DNA of 62,344 nt from Candidatus Aenigmatarchaeota archaeon (GCA_016187395.1 JACPJV010000006.1:1-62344); one strand, 5' to 3'; numbered from the stretch's first letter, positions 28,311-37,714 are shown. Numbers and translations: made by a program. The notes: a model not told the origin generated them from the sequence alone.

Positions 28311-29075
28311 TCACATTATCCCGAAAACATGCAGCGCATTCTCCGCTGTCTGCGAAAGAGCCTCTTCTTTATCAATGTTCTTGATGTTCGCCACGACTTC
28401 TGCTGTATGAACTATCTTCCAAGGACGGTTGGTCAGCTTCTGCTCAACGCCCGGCGGCCTCTCCGGATCTAGCCACGGTGCGTCTGTCTCCAGAAGCATC
28501 CTTGATAAAGGCACTCCGTGCATCAAACGCGGATGCTTTTTCGTGTAGCAGGCATTTGTAGCAAAGGAAAGGTACCACGCAGGGTGGGTCAGGATAAATT
28601 CTGAAAGGGATTCTGTCCCTGAATAGCAATGGAAGATTACACGCTGCACCTTTTTTTCTGCAAGGATCTTTGGCACATCGTTCCATGCGTCACGGCAGTG
28701 AATTACCAGCGGCTTTTTCAGTTCCATGGCAAGATCTATAAATCTTTTGAAGACTTCCTGCTGCTGGATGGCGTCATAATCGCCGCGATATTCCAGCCCT
28801 ACTTCGCCTATGGCCGCAATGTCAGGGGCTGCGTTCCTTATCATCGTGATGTATTTGCCTATTCCTGCGTCTGAATAATCCTTCACGTGCTCAGGATGAA
28901 ATCCTGCGCATAGAAAAAGAAAGCCCCTATGTTTCCTCTGCAGGATGAGCATGTCTGCCAGGTTTTTGGGGTCAGCAACACTGGTGAATATTGCGCGCAT
29001 CCCTCTTTCCTTCGCCTCATTCACAACATCGGAAGGATTCTCCATGTGTTCAAGGTGACAATGCACATCAATCAT
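28311..29075 (-). CDS. TatD-family metal-dependent hydrolase
   Basis: MIDVHCHLEHM; IGEVGLEY; PLVIHCRDAW; HCYSG; LLETDAPWL. Confidence 0.92.
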   Translation of the reverse strand: MIDVHCHLEHMENPSDVVNEAKERGMRAIFTSVADPKNLADMLILQRKHRGFLFLCAGFHPEHVKDYSDAGIGKYITMIRNAAPDIAAIGEVGLEYRGDYDAIQQQEVFKRFIDLAMELKKPLVIHCRDAWNDVPKILAEKKVQRVIFHCYSGTESLSEFILTHPAWYLSFATNACYTKKHPRLMHGVPLSRMLLETDAPWLDPERPPGVEQKLTNRPWKIVHTAEVVANIKNIDKEEALSQTAENALHVFGIM

Positions 29076-29148
29076 ACTATCAATATTGAAAAGAGGGCTA
29101 TAAAAACAGGTTAAGAAATTTTCGGTGTCTACAGATAGTGGAGGTTTC

Positions 29149-29607
29149 ATGAAAGTGCTGGAAAGAAAGGACTGGAAGTTTTTGAAGAATTCAGGTCTTG
29201 GAACAGGCGCGGGCATTGCTGGTGGTGTAGCAGGGGCGCTGCTCACAGATCTGTTTACAGATTCAAAGGCTGCAATAGCCATATGTTCCACTGCAGTCCA
29301 GTATGCTGGGGCGATAGGAACTTTTTCATGGCTTCATGCACGTGACAATCCTGACATATACAGAGGTAACGGAATATTCAGATGGAGAGACTACATATGG
29401 GATATGGCCAAATTGAATGCGGGTTTTGCTGTTCTTGATTATCTGTACGTGGTTGGAAGGCCTTTTGTTAATTACTGGCTCCTGAGGCGTGGTTATGACC
29501 CGTCAACTGCCTCTCTCCTGTCAGATGCTGTATGCATTCCGATGTACTGGACTGTGGCTCTGCCAGTTGCAAAGGCGCTTGGCGTTATAAGAGAAAGAAG
29601 AGATTAG
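29149..29607 (+). CDS. Membrane protein, uncharacterised
   Basis: Several hydrophobic segments; start trimmed to MKVLERKDWKF. Confidence 0.6.
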   Translation: MKVLERKDWKFLKNSGLGTGAGIAGGVAGALLTDLFTDSKAAIAICSTAVQYAGAIGTFSWLHARDNPDIYRGNGIFRWRDYIWDMAKLNAGFAVLDYLYVVGRPFVNYWLLRRGYDPSTASLLSDAVCIPMYWTVALPVAKALGVIRERRD

Positions 29608-29612
29608 ACTTT

Positions 29613-29960
29613 TCATTTCATAATACCTGCACGCCGCGCCCATTCGTAGGGATTTCTCAGGTATGCGCTTGCTTCCTTCACTGCTGTTTCCATCGTTCCT
29701 TGAACCAGGATAGAAGGGGGTTCTCTCAGGCTTTTGCGCCTTGCCTCCAATTCCCAGGGCATCTCCCCTCTCCTTTGCGAAGGTCCTGAGTCTATTGTAA
29801 CCGCGTACAATCTATCTTTGTCCATCTCCCATATCTTTGCGCAGGCTGCGTCACCGAACAGGGCTCTCAATTTTGCTCCATGGTTCGAATCCCTCACAGG
29901 CATGTTTTCTGTCCTGTAAACAATCCTTCCGTTCATTTCTACCCTCCCTTCTCCACCCAT
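29613..29960 (-). CDS. Hypothetical protein
   Basis: 115-aa ORF; family not recognised. Confidence 0.5.
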   Translation of the reverse strand: MGGEGRVEMNGRIVYRTENMPVRDSNHGAKLRALFGDAACAKIWEMDKDRLYAVTIDSGPSQRRGEMPWELEARRKSLREPPSILVQGTMETAVKEASAYLRNPYEWARRAGIMK

Positions 29961-30676
29961 CTTCTTGCCTCTTTGAGGGATTCGCTGTCGCCTATGTCAA
30001 ACCACGTTCCATTTCCGTGAAATGCATGCACGGGTGTGCGCTCTACAAACCAGGACATGAAATCGCCCAGCCTGTCTTTCTTTTCGGATTTTTCCAGATA
30101 TTCTGATATGAGCTTCAGGGAATCCACGGTCAAAAAATAGATGCCTGTGCATACGAGCGTTGATGAGGTGTGCCGGGGCTTTTCTATCACTCTGGTAATC
30201 AGGCTTTCGCTGACCTGCGGCACTCCGAATAGCTTTGCTTTTTCCCTTGAACCTATGTCGTAAACAACGTGACACGGCGTTTTCAATCTTCTGAACTGGC
30301 TTGTGAAGTGACTTAGATCAAAGGAAAAAAGGTTATCGCCCATTATCAGGATTAAATCGTCGCTTATTTTTTTCTCGCGCAATGCATAATCTACTGCCGC
30401 CACGGCGCCGAGCTTTTTCTCTGCGGAATCAGCCGGCTCAACAAACAACGTGATTTTTTTACCTATATTTTGTTTTTTTATCCATTTTTGATAGTCACCT
30501 TCAAATTTACGGTTTGTTGATATTACTATTTCATCTATTTCATCTACTTCATCCAACTTATCTATCGTACGCGACAAAACAGCCCTTTTCCCAATCTCTA
30601 TCAAAGGTTTGGAAACGTTCCTGCCTAAAATTCCCAGACGCGTTCCAAATCCGCCGCATAAAACCAAAGCTTTCAT
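29939..30676 (-). CDS. NDP-sugar pyrophosphorylase / nucleotidyltransferase
   Basis: MKALVLCGGFGTRLGILGRNVSKPLIEIGKRAVL; LILIMGDNLFSFDL; GNGTWFDIGDSESLKEA. Confidence 0.9.
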   Translation of the reverse strand: MKALVLCGGFGTRLGILGRNVSKPLIEIGKRAVLSRTIDKLDEVDEIDEIVISTNRKFEGDYQKWIKKQNIGKKITLFVEPADSAEKKLGAVAAVDYALREKKISDDLILIMGDNLFSFDLSHFTSQFRRLKTPCHVVYDIGSREKAKLFGVPQVSESLITRVIEKPRHTSSTLVCTGIYFLTVDSLKLISEYLEKSEKKDRLGDFMSWFVERTPVHAFHGNGTWFDIGDSESLKEARRWVEKGG

Positions 30677-30713
30677 AGATGTAGAAAATGGAAAGAAAGC
30701 TTAAGAATTTCAC

Positions 30714-31187
30714 TTATGGAAATCCCAGGGATTGAGCTGCACTTGCAATATATGGATTTAGGTAAAGGATCAGAAAAAATGCTATCAAACCTGCGATGAA
30801 CCCGCCTATTGCATCAGCCTTATGATGACGCTTCAGCGAGATGCGCGTGTAGGCTATGAGAATTATTGCAATTATGGATATTATCCAGAATATCGGCGTG
30901 TTGAAAAAAGAGGATACGAGAAACCATAATATTGTTCCTCTTGTCACGTGCTGGCTTGGAAAGGATCCGGCGTCTATTTTATGCATAATATTTGAATAAT
31001 TTTGCCTTTCAGGGCGCTCGCGGAAGAATAAAATACGGAAAGGCGTGACGAACAGGTAGCTGAATAAAAATCCCGCAACAAGCCTGTAAAAAAAATGCAC
31101 GTCTGTATGCAACGCAATAACCGCTATTGCTATGTAAACAGGCGCTCCCCCTAATGAGGTTATGTCACGGAACCATTCGCTGCGCAT
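30714..31187 (-). CDS. PAP2-family phosphatase, membrane
   Basis: FRERPERQ; SFPSQHVTRG; TRISLKRHHKADAIGG. Confidence 0.82.
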   Translation of the reverse strand: MRSEWFRDITSLGGAPVYIAIAVIALHTDVHFFYRLVAGFLFSYLFVTPFRILFFRERPERQNYSNIMHKIDAGSFPSQHVTRGTILWFLVSSFFNTPIFWIISIIAIILIAYTRISLKRHHKADAIGGFIAGLIAFFLILYLNPYIASAAQSLGFP

Positions 31188-31211
31188 GACATAACTCCGA
31201 AAAGAAATGAT

Positions 31212-31403
31212 TTAAGTATCCCTTTTCTCGAAAAGAGATTGCTGTCTATAAGCTGAAAGTGGATTCTGGCCAGAATCGTAGGCTTCTTTTCTGCCTTCCC
31301 GTTGTCGCATCCTTGCGGCCAGCTCGACTAAAAAGTTGTGCGCTTCGACAGGCGTAAAAAACTTCCGTTCTCTTACAGAATAGCAATCTTCCATAGTCAT
31401 CAC
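31212..31403 (-). CDS. Small hypothetical protein
   Basis: 63-aa ORF with upstream AT-rich promoter-like sequence. Confidence 0.4.
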   Translation of the reverse strand: MMTMEDCYSVRERKFFTPVEAHNFLVELAARMRQREGRKEAYDSGQNPLSAYRQQSLFEKRDT

Positions 31404-31464
31404 TACTCCTCATTAATTACTACTTCCCATTAATTATTAAGGAAAGAAAATAAAAAAACATTTC

Positions 31465-31677
31465 CTAAGCGTTTGGAGTGTATCTGGGTTCGTCGGAATG
31501 ACCATTTGGGCATGTACCGTTTCCGTTCAGCCTTGCCCTGTGGGAAACATCCTCAGACTTCCTTCTTGCCTCTGCTAATGCGTATGTCCTGACAGTCAAA
31601 GGAATTACACCCCTTCGTCCTTCCCTTATTCTGGCTCCATCCATATCTGGTCTTATCCATTGTGCCATAGTTACCAC
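31465..31677 (-). CDS. Small hypothetical protein
   Basis: 70-aa ORF with tagtaattactatata promoter-like sequence upstream. Confidence 0.4.
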   Translation of the reverse strand: MVTMAQWIRPDMDGARIREGRRGVIPLTVRTYALAEARRKSEDVSHRARLNGNGTCPNGHSDEPRYTPNA

Positions 31678-31706
31678 TTAGTAGTAATTACTATATAGAA
31701 AACTAC

Positions 31707-32351
31707 TTAAGCTTTTCGGTTGTATCCTTCTTCGCCTACCAGAGGCACAAAAACGTAATAACCCAGGGATTGCCTTTCTGCCTTGCCTCTTTTCTTTTCT
31801 ATGATAAACATCTCATGGCCTACCGGGATCACCATCTTCCCGCCTTCGTTCATTTGCCTGAAGAGGCTCTGGGGTATTTCGGGCGCCTCTGCTGTTACAA
31901 TAATGCGGTCATATGGCGCCTCTTTTTCGTATCCGAGGCTGCCATCACTCAGAATGGTTTTTACATTTTTGCAGCCTTCTTTTTGCAGGTTGTTTTTTGC
32001 GAAATCATAGAGCTCTTTTAATCGCTCCACAGTCACCACAATGCCTTTTTTCCCAACAAGCTCTGCAATAACAGCTGCCTGATAGCCGCTGCCTGTGCCT
32101 ATTTCCAAAACCTTCTGGCTTTTGTGCAAATCCAATGCCTCTGTCATGGTCGCGACCGTTAGCGGTTGAGAAATAGTCTGGCCAAAGCCTATAGGCAAGG
32201 GCTCGTCCACATAGGCATGTTTTTTGTATTCCTGAGGGACAAAGCTCTCTCTTTTTATTTTTCTGAATGCTTTGATGACTTCCGGGGTTCGCAGGTATCC
32301 CAGGTCTATAAGCCGTTTTATCAGGGCTTTCTTCTCATCCTGCAAAGACAT
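31707..32351 (-). CDS. pcm: Protein-L-isoaspartate O-methyltransferase
   Basis: PLPIGFGQTISQPLTVATMTEAL; VLEIGTGSGYQAAVIAELVG. Confidence 0.95.
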   Translation of the reverse strand: MSLQDEKKALIKRLIDLGYLRTPEVIKAFRKIKRESFVPQEYKKHAYVDEPLPIGFGQTISQPLTVATMTEALDLHKSQKVLEIGTGSGYQAAVIAELVGKKGIVVTVERLKELYDFAKNNLQKEGCKNVKTILSDGSLGYEKEAPYDRIIVTAEAPEIPQSLFRQMNEGGKMVIPVGHEMFIIEKKRGKAERQSLGYYVFVPLVGEEGYNRKA

Positions 32352-32409
32352 GCTAATCTATTGTTCAGGAGAAATAAGCGGTTAAATAGTTGATTATTAC
32401 GATTCATTT

Positions 32410-33540
32410 ATGTCCACAACCACGCGGGAAGAAAGAATTGCCAGGGTGAAGAGCCTGATTGAGAGAGGGATGAATGCAGAAGAAATGCATGCACAAACCG
32501 GTATCCCTATAAAGACGCTGTATCGATTTAGAATAGACGGCGCACCTCTGCCCAGGAAACGTCATTTCAGGGCGAAAAGAAAGCCAGGGATAGATATTTT
32601 ATTGGATCATTGGGAAGAGCTTCGTCCAGAAGATCTTTCGCTGCACTCGCTTGCCGAGGCAGGAGGATACCAGACTCCGCAAGGTGCCTGGGATTATCTT
32701 TCGAGAACAGTCCGGCTTGGTTTATGGAATGACAGAAAAGAGCGCCTGGAAGCAGCACGGAAAGAGGCAAGGCTGAAGCTTCTGCGGGTGCTTACGAACC
32801 CTGGAGAAAAAATTGCAGCCTTGCTTACAGGGAAAGTCTTAAGAGACGCTGAAGGACAAGGGGCGCTGCATAGAAAGGCCATAGAATATCTTATGAACAG
32901 AAAAAGAATCTCCAGAAACGTCCCTCCGGAAAACGTGCTTAGATTCGTGGAGGCTTACGAGGAGGCGGAAAGAAACGGGGAAAAACCAGGCATTCAGCCG
33001 CTTGCTGAAAGAAGCGGGATCCGTTCTTATGGAACAGGGCGGTTCATTTTAAGAAGGATTGGCAGAGAGCCTTTGAACGGATATGGCATTCCAGGAGAAA
33101 AAGCACAGGCGCTTGAAAGGGCATATGATCTTCTTGATTTTAGCTCGCAGGATTTAGAATACTATACTGGAATTTCAAGGAATTCTATTCTGTATTTCTT
33201 CAGAAAGATCAGAGAAAAGACTGGCAAAAGAAGGAAATCAAGAAAATCTATAACACAGTTCGTCGGGGTTTCTGGAAATACCCTTTGTTACAGGCATGCG
33301 AGCGAAATATACAGGGCATGGGACGCAGGGTTCAGAAGATATGACGAGATATCAGAGCTTGCTGGAAGGGACGTGAGGGTTGTCAGGTTTGCCGTAGAAA
33401 ACAGAAGAAAGGGATTGGACATAGAAAGCCTGATCGTAAATGCCCTCGGTGTGCTTTATCCTGGCCGAGGCACAGACAAACCATACCCAGGAAGCTGGCT
33501 GTCTCAAACAGGCCTGCAGAAACCCATCTCTTCCAGATAA
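32410..33540 (+). CDS. Multi-HTH putative DNA-binding protein
   Basis: Repeated HTH-like segments: GMNAEEMHAQTGIPIKTLYRFR; DLEYYTGISRNSILYFFRKIREKTGKRRK; RYDEISELAGRDVRVVRFAVENRRKG. Confidence 0.6.
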   Translation: MSTTTREERIARVKSLIERGMNAEEMHAQTGIPIKTLYRFRIDGAPLPRKRHFRAKRKPGIDILLDHWEELRPEDLSLHSLAEAGGYQTPQGAWDYLSRTVRLGLWNDRKERLEAARKEARLKLLRVLTNPGEKIAALLTGKVLRDAEGQGALHRKAIEYLMNRKRISRNVPPENVLRFVEAYEEAERNGEKPGIQPLAERSGIRSYGTGRFILRRIGREPLNGYGIPGEKAQALERAYDLLDFSSQDLEYYTGISRNSILYFFRKIREKTGKRRKSRKSITQFVGVSGNTLCYRHASEIYRAWDAGFRRYDEISELAGRDVRVVRFAVENRRKGLDIESLIVNALGVLYPGRGTDKPYPGSWLSQTGLQKPISSR

Positions 33541-33818
33541 GAGAGAACAGACCTGTAGGAATGCATGACTGTTGAATGGTCCCTCAAAAGCATGCGTCCT
33601 ATATTAGGATAGGACACTTCAAATCTTTCTCTCAATACATAAATTGCAACAGCTCTGGCTACTACGTGTCCGCTTCTTTGCGCTCTGCCTCTGAGGTCTG
33701 GTACAGCTATGCCTGTCCTGCGGCTTACAGCCGGAAGGACGCCTTCCAGAGTCATCCCGGCAGTTCCCATCAATTCAGCGATCATCCTTTCTGATCCGGC
33801 CCACTTATCACTGTTCAT
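33504..33818 (-). CDS. DnaA C-terminal (domain IV)-like DNA-binding protein
   Basis: VSRRTGIAVPDLRGRAQRSGHVVARAVAIYVLRERFEVSYPNIGRMLLRDHSTVMHSYRSVLSYL, matching the DnaA signature RDHTTVxHAxRxI. Confidence 0.75.
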   Translation of the reverse strand: MNSDKWAGSERMIAELMGTAGMTLEGVLPAVSRRTGIAVPDLRGRAQRSGHVVARAVAIYVLRERFEVSYPNIGRMLLRDHSTVMHSYRSVLSYLEEMGFCRPV

Positions 33819-33991
33819 TCTTTCACCTTCTTTTTCATTCTGCGTTTCGCTTTTCTTTTCGCATCTTCTTCCATAATAACAGGCCCGCGATAGCCGCAGT
33901 TGTTGCATAGGTAGAATATTCCTAAGACACCTCCCATCCATATGCCTATAGGGCCTTTCCTGCATTTTGGGCAGATTTTGTCGGCAGGCAT
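33815..33991 (-). CDS. Small zinc-ribbon protein (58 aa, not in ORF track)
   Basis: MPADKICPKCRKGPIGIWMGGVLGIFYLCNNCGYRGPVIMEEDAKRKAKRRMKKKVKE; ATGA overlap with 33818 start. Confidence 0.75.
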   Translation of the reverse strand: MPADKICPKCRKGPIGIWMGGVLGIFYLCNNCGYRGPVIMEEDAKRKAKRRMKKKVKE

Positions 33992-33993
33992 TT

Positions 33994-35319
33994 CTACAAC
34001 CCCAGTCCTTTCATCCCGCCGAACTGGCGCAGGAGCTTTGCCATATTGCCTCTCTTCATATTTGCAGGGGAAAACTGCTTCATCATTTTCTTTATTTTGT
34101 TGTAATTGCCCAGAAGCTCGCGCACGTCCTGCTCGCTTGTTCCGGAGCCCTTGGCTATCCTGGATATTCTTGGTGTGTTTATTATATCCGGGCTCTGCCT
34201 CTCATGCCTCGTCATAGAATTCATTATGTGTTTCCACTTGCGCATTTTCTCTTCCTGCACAGAAAGAAGGTCCTTTGGCACCTTGCCCCCGAGTCCTATC
34301 ATGTCTACGATCTGCCCTAATGGTCCCATGCTCTGCATTGATTCCATCTGCTTTATGAAATCCTCCAGGTCAAAATCTGCTTTCGCAATTTTTTCCGTAA
34401 GCTCGGGTTTTACAGCTGCCTTTGCTTTTTCGAGTAATGTCTCCAAATCAGGCATTCCGACAAGCCTTGCAACGAAGCGCTTGCTGTCGTATATTTCCAG
34501 CTTATCAGGCTGCTCGCCGACGGTCACAAAGATGACCTTTGCCCCTGTCTCGTAGCATGCTGTGAGCGCGCCTCCTCCTTTTGCTGTTGCATCCAGCTTT
34601 GTTACTATGACGTCAGTGATTCCCAGAGCCTTTTGGAACGCGGAAGATTGCTCCTTTGCAGCCTGTCCTATATCGGCAGGAATAACAAGTATGCGCTCGT
34701 CAGGCTTTGCTTCTGATGCCACGGATTTTATTTCCTTTACCAGATTTTCATCGAGGGCATCGCGACCAGAGGAATCGAATATGATAACGTCTGTTTTTGT
34801 TTTTTGCAGGGCATTCTTTGCGATCTTTGCTGCATTTATTTCGCCCTTCTCGCCGTAGAACTGCGCACCTATCTGCTGCGACAGCTGGTGCAGCTGCTCA
34901 TACGCGGCAGGCCTGACCGTGTCGCAGCATACCAATCCCACGGAAAACCCTTTTTTCTGGTAAAATCTCGCAAGCTTTGCTGCTGTAGTAGTCTTTCCGG
35001 ATCCAAAAAGCCCGACAAGAAGCATCTTCTTGGGCTTTATTTTTATTTCCGGCTTTTCGCCGCCCATTATTGATGCTAATTCATCGTAAACAGTCTTCAC
35101 TACCAATTCCCTGCGAGTCATTCCAGCAGGAAGTTTGCCAAGAGATTTCTTTCTTATATTCTCTGCAAGCTCTTCTGCGAGATGCACGTTCACGTCGCCT
35201 CCAACCAGCGCGCGCTTTATCTCGCCTACTAATTCACTGACAGCTTTCTCATCAACGCTGCCTATATTTGATATCTTCTGCAGCGCGCTGCGCAGTTTTT
35301 TTGAAAGTGATTCCAGCAT
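33994..35319 (-). CDS. srp54: Signal recognition particle 54 kDa protein
   Basis: GLFGSGKTTTAAKLARFYQKKG; DSSGRDALDENLVKE; TKLDATAKGGGAL; Met-rich M domain. Confidence 0.97.
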   Translation of the reverse strand: MLESLSKKLRSALQKISNIGSVDEKAVSELVGEIKRALVGGDVNVHLAEELAENIRKKSLGKLPAGMTRRELVVKTVYDELASIMGGEKPEIKIKPKKMLLVGLFGSGKTTTAAKLARFYQKKGFSVGLVCCDTVRPAAYEQLHQLSQQIGAQFYGEKGEINAAKIAKNALQKTKTDVIIFDSSGRDALDENLVKEIKSVASEAKPDERILVIPADIGQAAKEQSSAFQKALGITDVIVTKLDATAKGGGALTACYETGAKVIFVTVGEQPDKLEIYDSKRFVARLVGMPDLETLLEKAKAAVKPELTEKIAKADFDLEDFIKQMESMQSMGPLGQIVDMIGLGGKVPKDLLSVQEEKMRKWKHIMNSMTRHERQSPDIINTPRISRIAKGSGTSEQDVRELLGNYNKIKKMMKQFSPANMKRGNMAKLLRQFGGMKGLGL

Positions 35320-35343
35320 GAACAGAAATTGCGCTTAAACACT

Positions 35344-36060
35344 TTAAAGCCTTTTGGGAGTTCCCTCCAGTCCCCACGGATTGGCAAGGTTTTCCGGATC
35401 GTACAACCCTCTTGATATCATAACATCTCTTGCAGTATTATCCAGCCTGTATAATGAATCTGCCAGGGAAAGCCATACCCGGCTTTGGTTCATACTGCGC
35501 ATAGCATGCAGAACTGTGTCTGCATCCTGCTCGCCTCTGTAAGCCCTTGCATTTCTCAGGGCGTCATATCTTTCGCATGCACCAACAAGAAGTTCGATGG
35601 TGTTCTTTTCACGTCTTCTGGTCTTTCTTCCACCCCTTTTTCTCGGGCTTTCCGTCTGGTCTCTATATTGATCTACTACGGTATGATGATCCCTTGCTGT
35701 TTCTGCTACAACAGAGGGAAGTCCGTTGCCTGTACCGGTCAATAACAGGTATCCAAGCTCGGTGTGCCTGCCTACTTCTCTTTTTTCTTCTGCTGTAAAA
35801 TCTCCGGGCTTTTTAAGCAGTTCCGGTCTTGGAAGCATTATCTTTCCTACGTCGTGCACCAGCGCTGATTTAACTGCATCAGGGTCTCCTCCAAGAAGTA
35901 CGACGGAAACCCCTGTCCTGACTGAATGAGGATAGGTGTCAATACCGTATTTTATGTCGTGGCGCCTTATCAATTCTAAAAATCTTAGGATACCAGGGTC
36001 TGAAACAGCTCTAAGCACGTAATCAACCGCACTCTCCACTCCTTCTCGGACATCACTCAT
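35344..36060 (-). CDS. HD / HD-GYP-like domain protein
   Basis: ALVHDVGKIMLPRPELLKKPGDFTAEEKREVGRHTELGYLLL; ARDHHT; ACERYDALRNARAYRG. Confidence 0.75.
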   Translation of the reverse strand: MSDVREGVESAVDYVLRAVSDPGILRFLELIRRHDIKYGIDTYPHSVRTGVSVVLLGGDPDAVKSALVHDVGKIMLPRPELLKKPGDFTAEEKREVGRHTELGYLLLTGTGNGLPSVVAETARDHHTVVDQYRDQTESPRKRGGRKTRRREKNTIELLVGACERYDALRNARAYRGEQDADTVLHAMRSMNQSRVWLSLADSLYRLDNTARDVMISRGLYDPENLANPWGLEGTPKRL

Positions 36061-36122
36061 GAAATCACCATAAATCTTGAACAAACTTGAATATAAAAGA
36101 AAATGATTTCAAAGGCAGGGCA

Positions 36123-36875
36123 TTAGATCCTGTCTCCCATCATCTCATTCATCAGCCTGAAGGCGTCTGATTCTGCATCGGAAAGAAATCTGCCATAAGC
36201 GGTTCCTGCCATCTTTCTTCTCATCCTTCTGATTCTTTCTGCCGCATTTCTCTGGACATCGCTTTCCTTTCTTAAAAACCCGCTTTCCTCAAGTTCGTGC
36301 GCCAGAACATGGAATTTGCCTCTGTACGACAGGTCTCTGTCTACAAGCAGGAATTCGCCTCTGTCATAATCGCGAAAATGACCCGGATATTTGTCCCTGC
36401 TGACCCTGAATCCGTGCACCCTGTGACCTGTCATCTGTTCTATTGCCTCTATTGGCAATTCAAATACTTCTCTGCCCTCTCTTTTTGCATCATCAAGAAG
36501 CATCTTGTATAATCCTTCGTACTCACGTTCGCCTTCTTCCCCAAGCAGGTACGGGAAAGCAGGTTTCCTTTCCGGCTGTTGCTGGGGTGGCTGAGCTCTG
36601 GGTTTCCGGGATTCCCTGTACTCGTTGACAGCAGCGCTGACTGCATTTAGATTCAATTTCACAGGTGCGTAAGGACCGTCCTTAGGATCTTCGCCCAGTA
36701 CAGAGGTTATGCCGAGCGCGTCTGCCAAAGCCGCTGCATATCTGCGAGTGCTTCCTGCAGGCGCAGAACGCCAGCTGAAGGGCAGTTTTGCCCTGTTCCA
36801 GCTAACCCTGTAGCCTGCGTCCTTGTCTCCCTTCACCCATTCATCGTCCTGAAGCATCAGATCTGCAAATGCCAT
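36123..36875 (-). CDS. Hypothetical protein
   Basis: 250-aa ORF; HVLAHELEESGF (not canonical HExxH). Confidence 0.55.
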   Translation of the reverse strand: MAFADLMLQDDEWVKGDKDAGYRVSWNRAKLPFSWRSAPAGSTRRYAAALADALGITSVLGEDPKDGPYAPVKLNLNAVSAAVNEYRESRKPRAQPPQQQPERKPAFPYLLGEEGEREYEGLYKMLLDDAKREGREVFELPIEAIEQMTGHRVHGFRVSRDKYPGHFRDYDRGEFLLVDRDLSYRGKFHVLAHELEESGFLRKESDVQRNAAERIRRMRRKMAGTAYGRFLSDAESDAFRLMNEMMGDRI

Positions 36876-36893
36876 AACATCACCTACATATTC

Positions 36894-37295
36894 CTAATCT
36901 CTCGAAACATACCTTCCAAATGCCCTTGAAAACAGGCTTCCCCTGAAGACAATCCCGCCTCTGAAACCGCCCTCCCCGTTCCACAGGTTCGGATTTGTGT
37001 ATGCATTATTCATGACTGCCGCAAGTTCATCCGCGGCCCGCCTGTCTGATGCATCGGGCAAAGCCGTTTCCATCGAATATCTGAAGCCTGCCCTTCTTGC
37101 ATCCTCCACAACTTCCATTAGTCTGGTATCGCCTCTTACCCAAGCATCAACTCCCATATATCCAGTACCCTCTGCCAGATAAAGCTCCATCTCCTGCGGA
37201 GTTTTTGTAAGCATTCTTATATCAGGCAGCTCTGCCTCTATCTTCGCCCTCGAAGCAGGGCAGTCAAAAAACGCGTAAGCCTTTCCGATGGTCAT
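36894..37295 (-). CDS. Hypothetical protein
   Basis: MTIGKAYAFFDCPASRAKIEAELPD; GGTGAT upstream of start. Confidence 0.5.
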   Translation of the reverse strand: MTIGKAYAFFDCPASRAKIEAELPDIRMLTKTPQEMELYLAEGTGYMGVDAWVRGDTRLMEVVEDARRAGFRYSMETALPDASDRRAADELAAVMNNAYTNPNLWNGEGGFRGGIVFRGSLFSRAFGRYVSRD

Positions 37296-37327
37296 GATAT
37301 CACCTAATTTTACTGATGTCTGGCAAC

Positions 37328-37714
37328 CTACGGCCATTTCGGCCTAACTATTTTTCCTTGCCTCTCAGCGGCTTCAAATGAATCTATTACGCGACCTCCC
37401 AGAAACTTATATTCGCTAGGCTTCTCCCTGAGAGGAGACGTATCGAGAGGTATATCTACAATCCTAACATATGCCTTACGGACTTCTGCTTCTTTAAGTT
37501 TTCTTCCCAATTCCTTAACCTCCCTTCTGCGTTCTCTCATCTCCTGATATACAGGCGTGTTTCTGAGATTTCTAAGTTCTGCAGCTTTTCTGTCGCGCCT
37601 GAAATTTCCGACAGCAGCTCCTACATTGCCTGTCGCCAAAGGAGCAACATAACGCTCAATCATCCTGTCGCTCCAAGTCGGGTTTGCTACTCTGTTTGCT
37701 ATTCTGTATCCCAC
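37328..37714 (-). CDS. Hypothetical protein (GTG start)
   Basis: MGYRIANRVANPTWSDRMIERY; aggtgat upstream. Confidence 0.5.
   Translation of the reverse strand: MGYRIANRVANPTWSDRMIERYVAPLATGNVGAAVGNFRRDRKAAELRNLRNTPVYQEMRERRREVKELGRKLKEAEVRKAYVRIVDIPLDTSPLREKPSEYKFLGGRVIDSFEAAERQGKIVRPKWP

Noticed and set aside
29881-29895. ggttcgaatcc resembling a tRNA T-arm
   Set aside because: Lies inside a minus-strand ORF and no acceptor or anticodon arm can be assembled around it.
36300-36345. AHELEESG as a zinc protease motif
   Set aside because: Only HExxE, not HExxH; no third ligand candidate convincingly placed.
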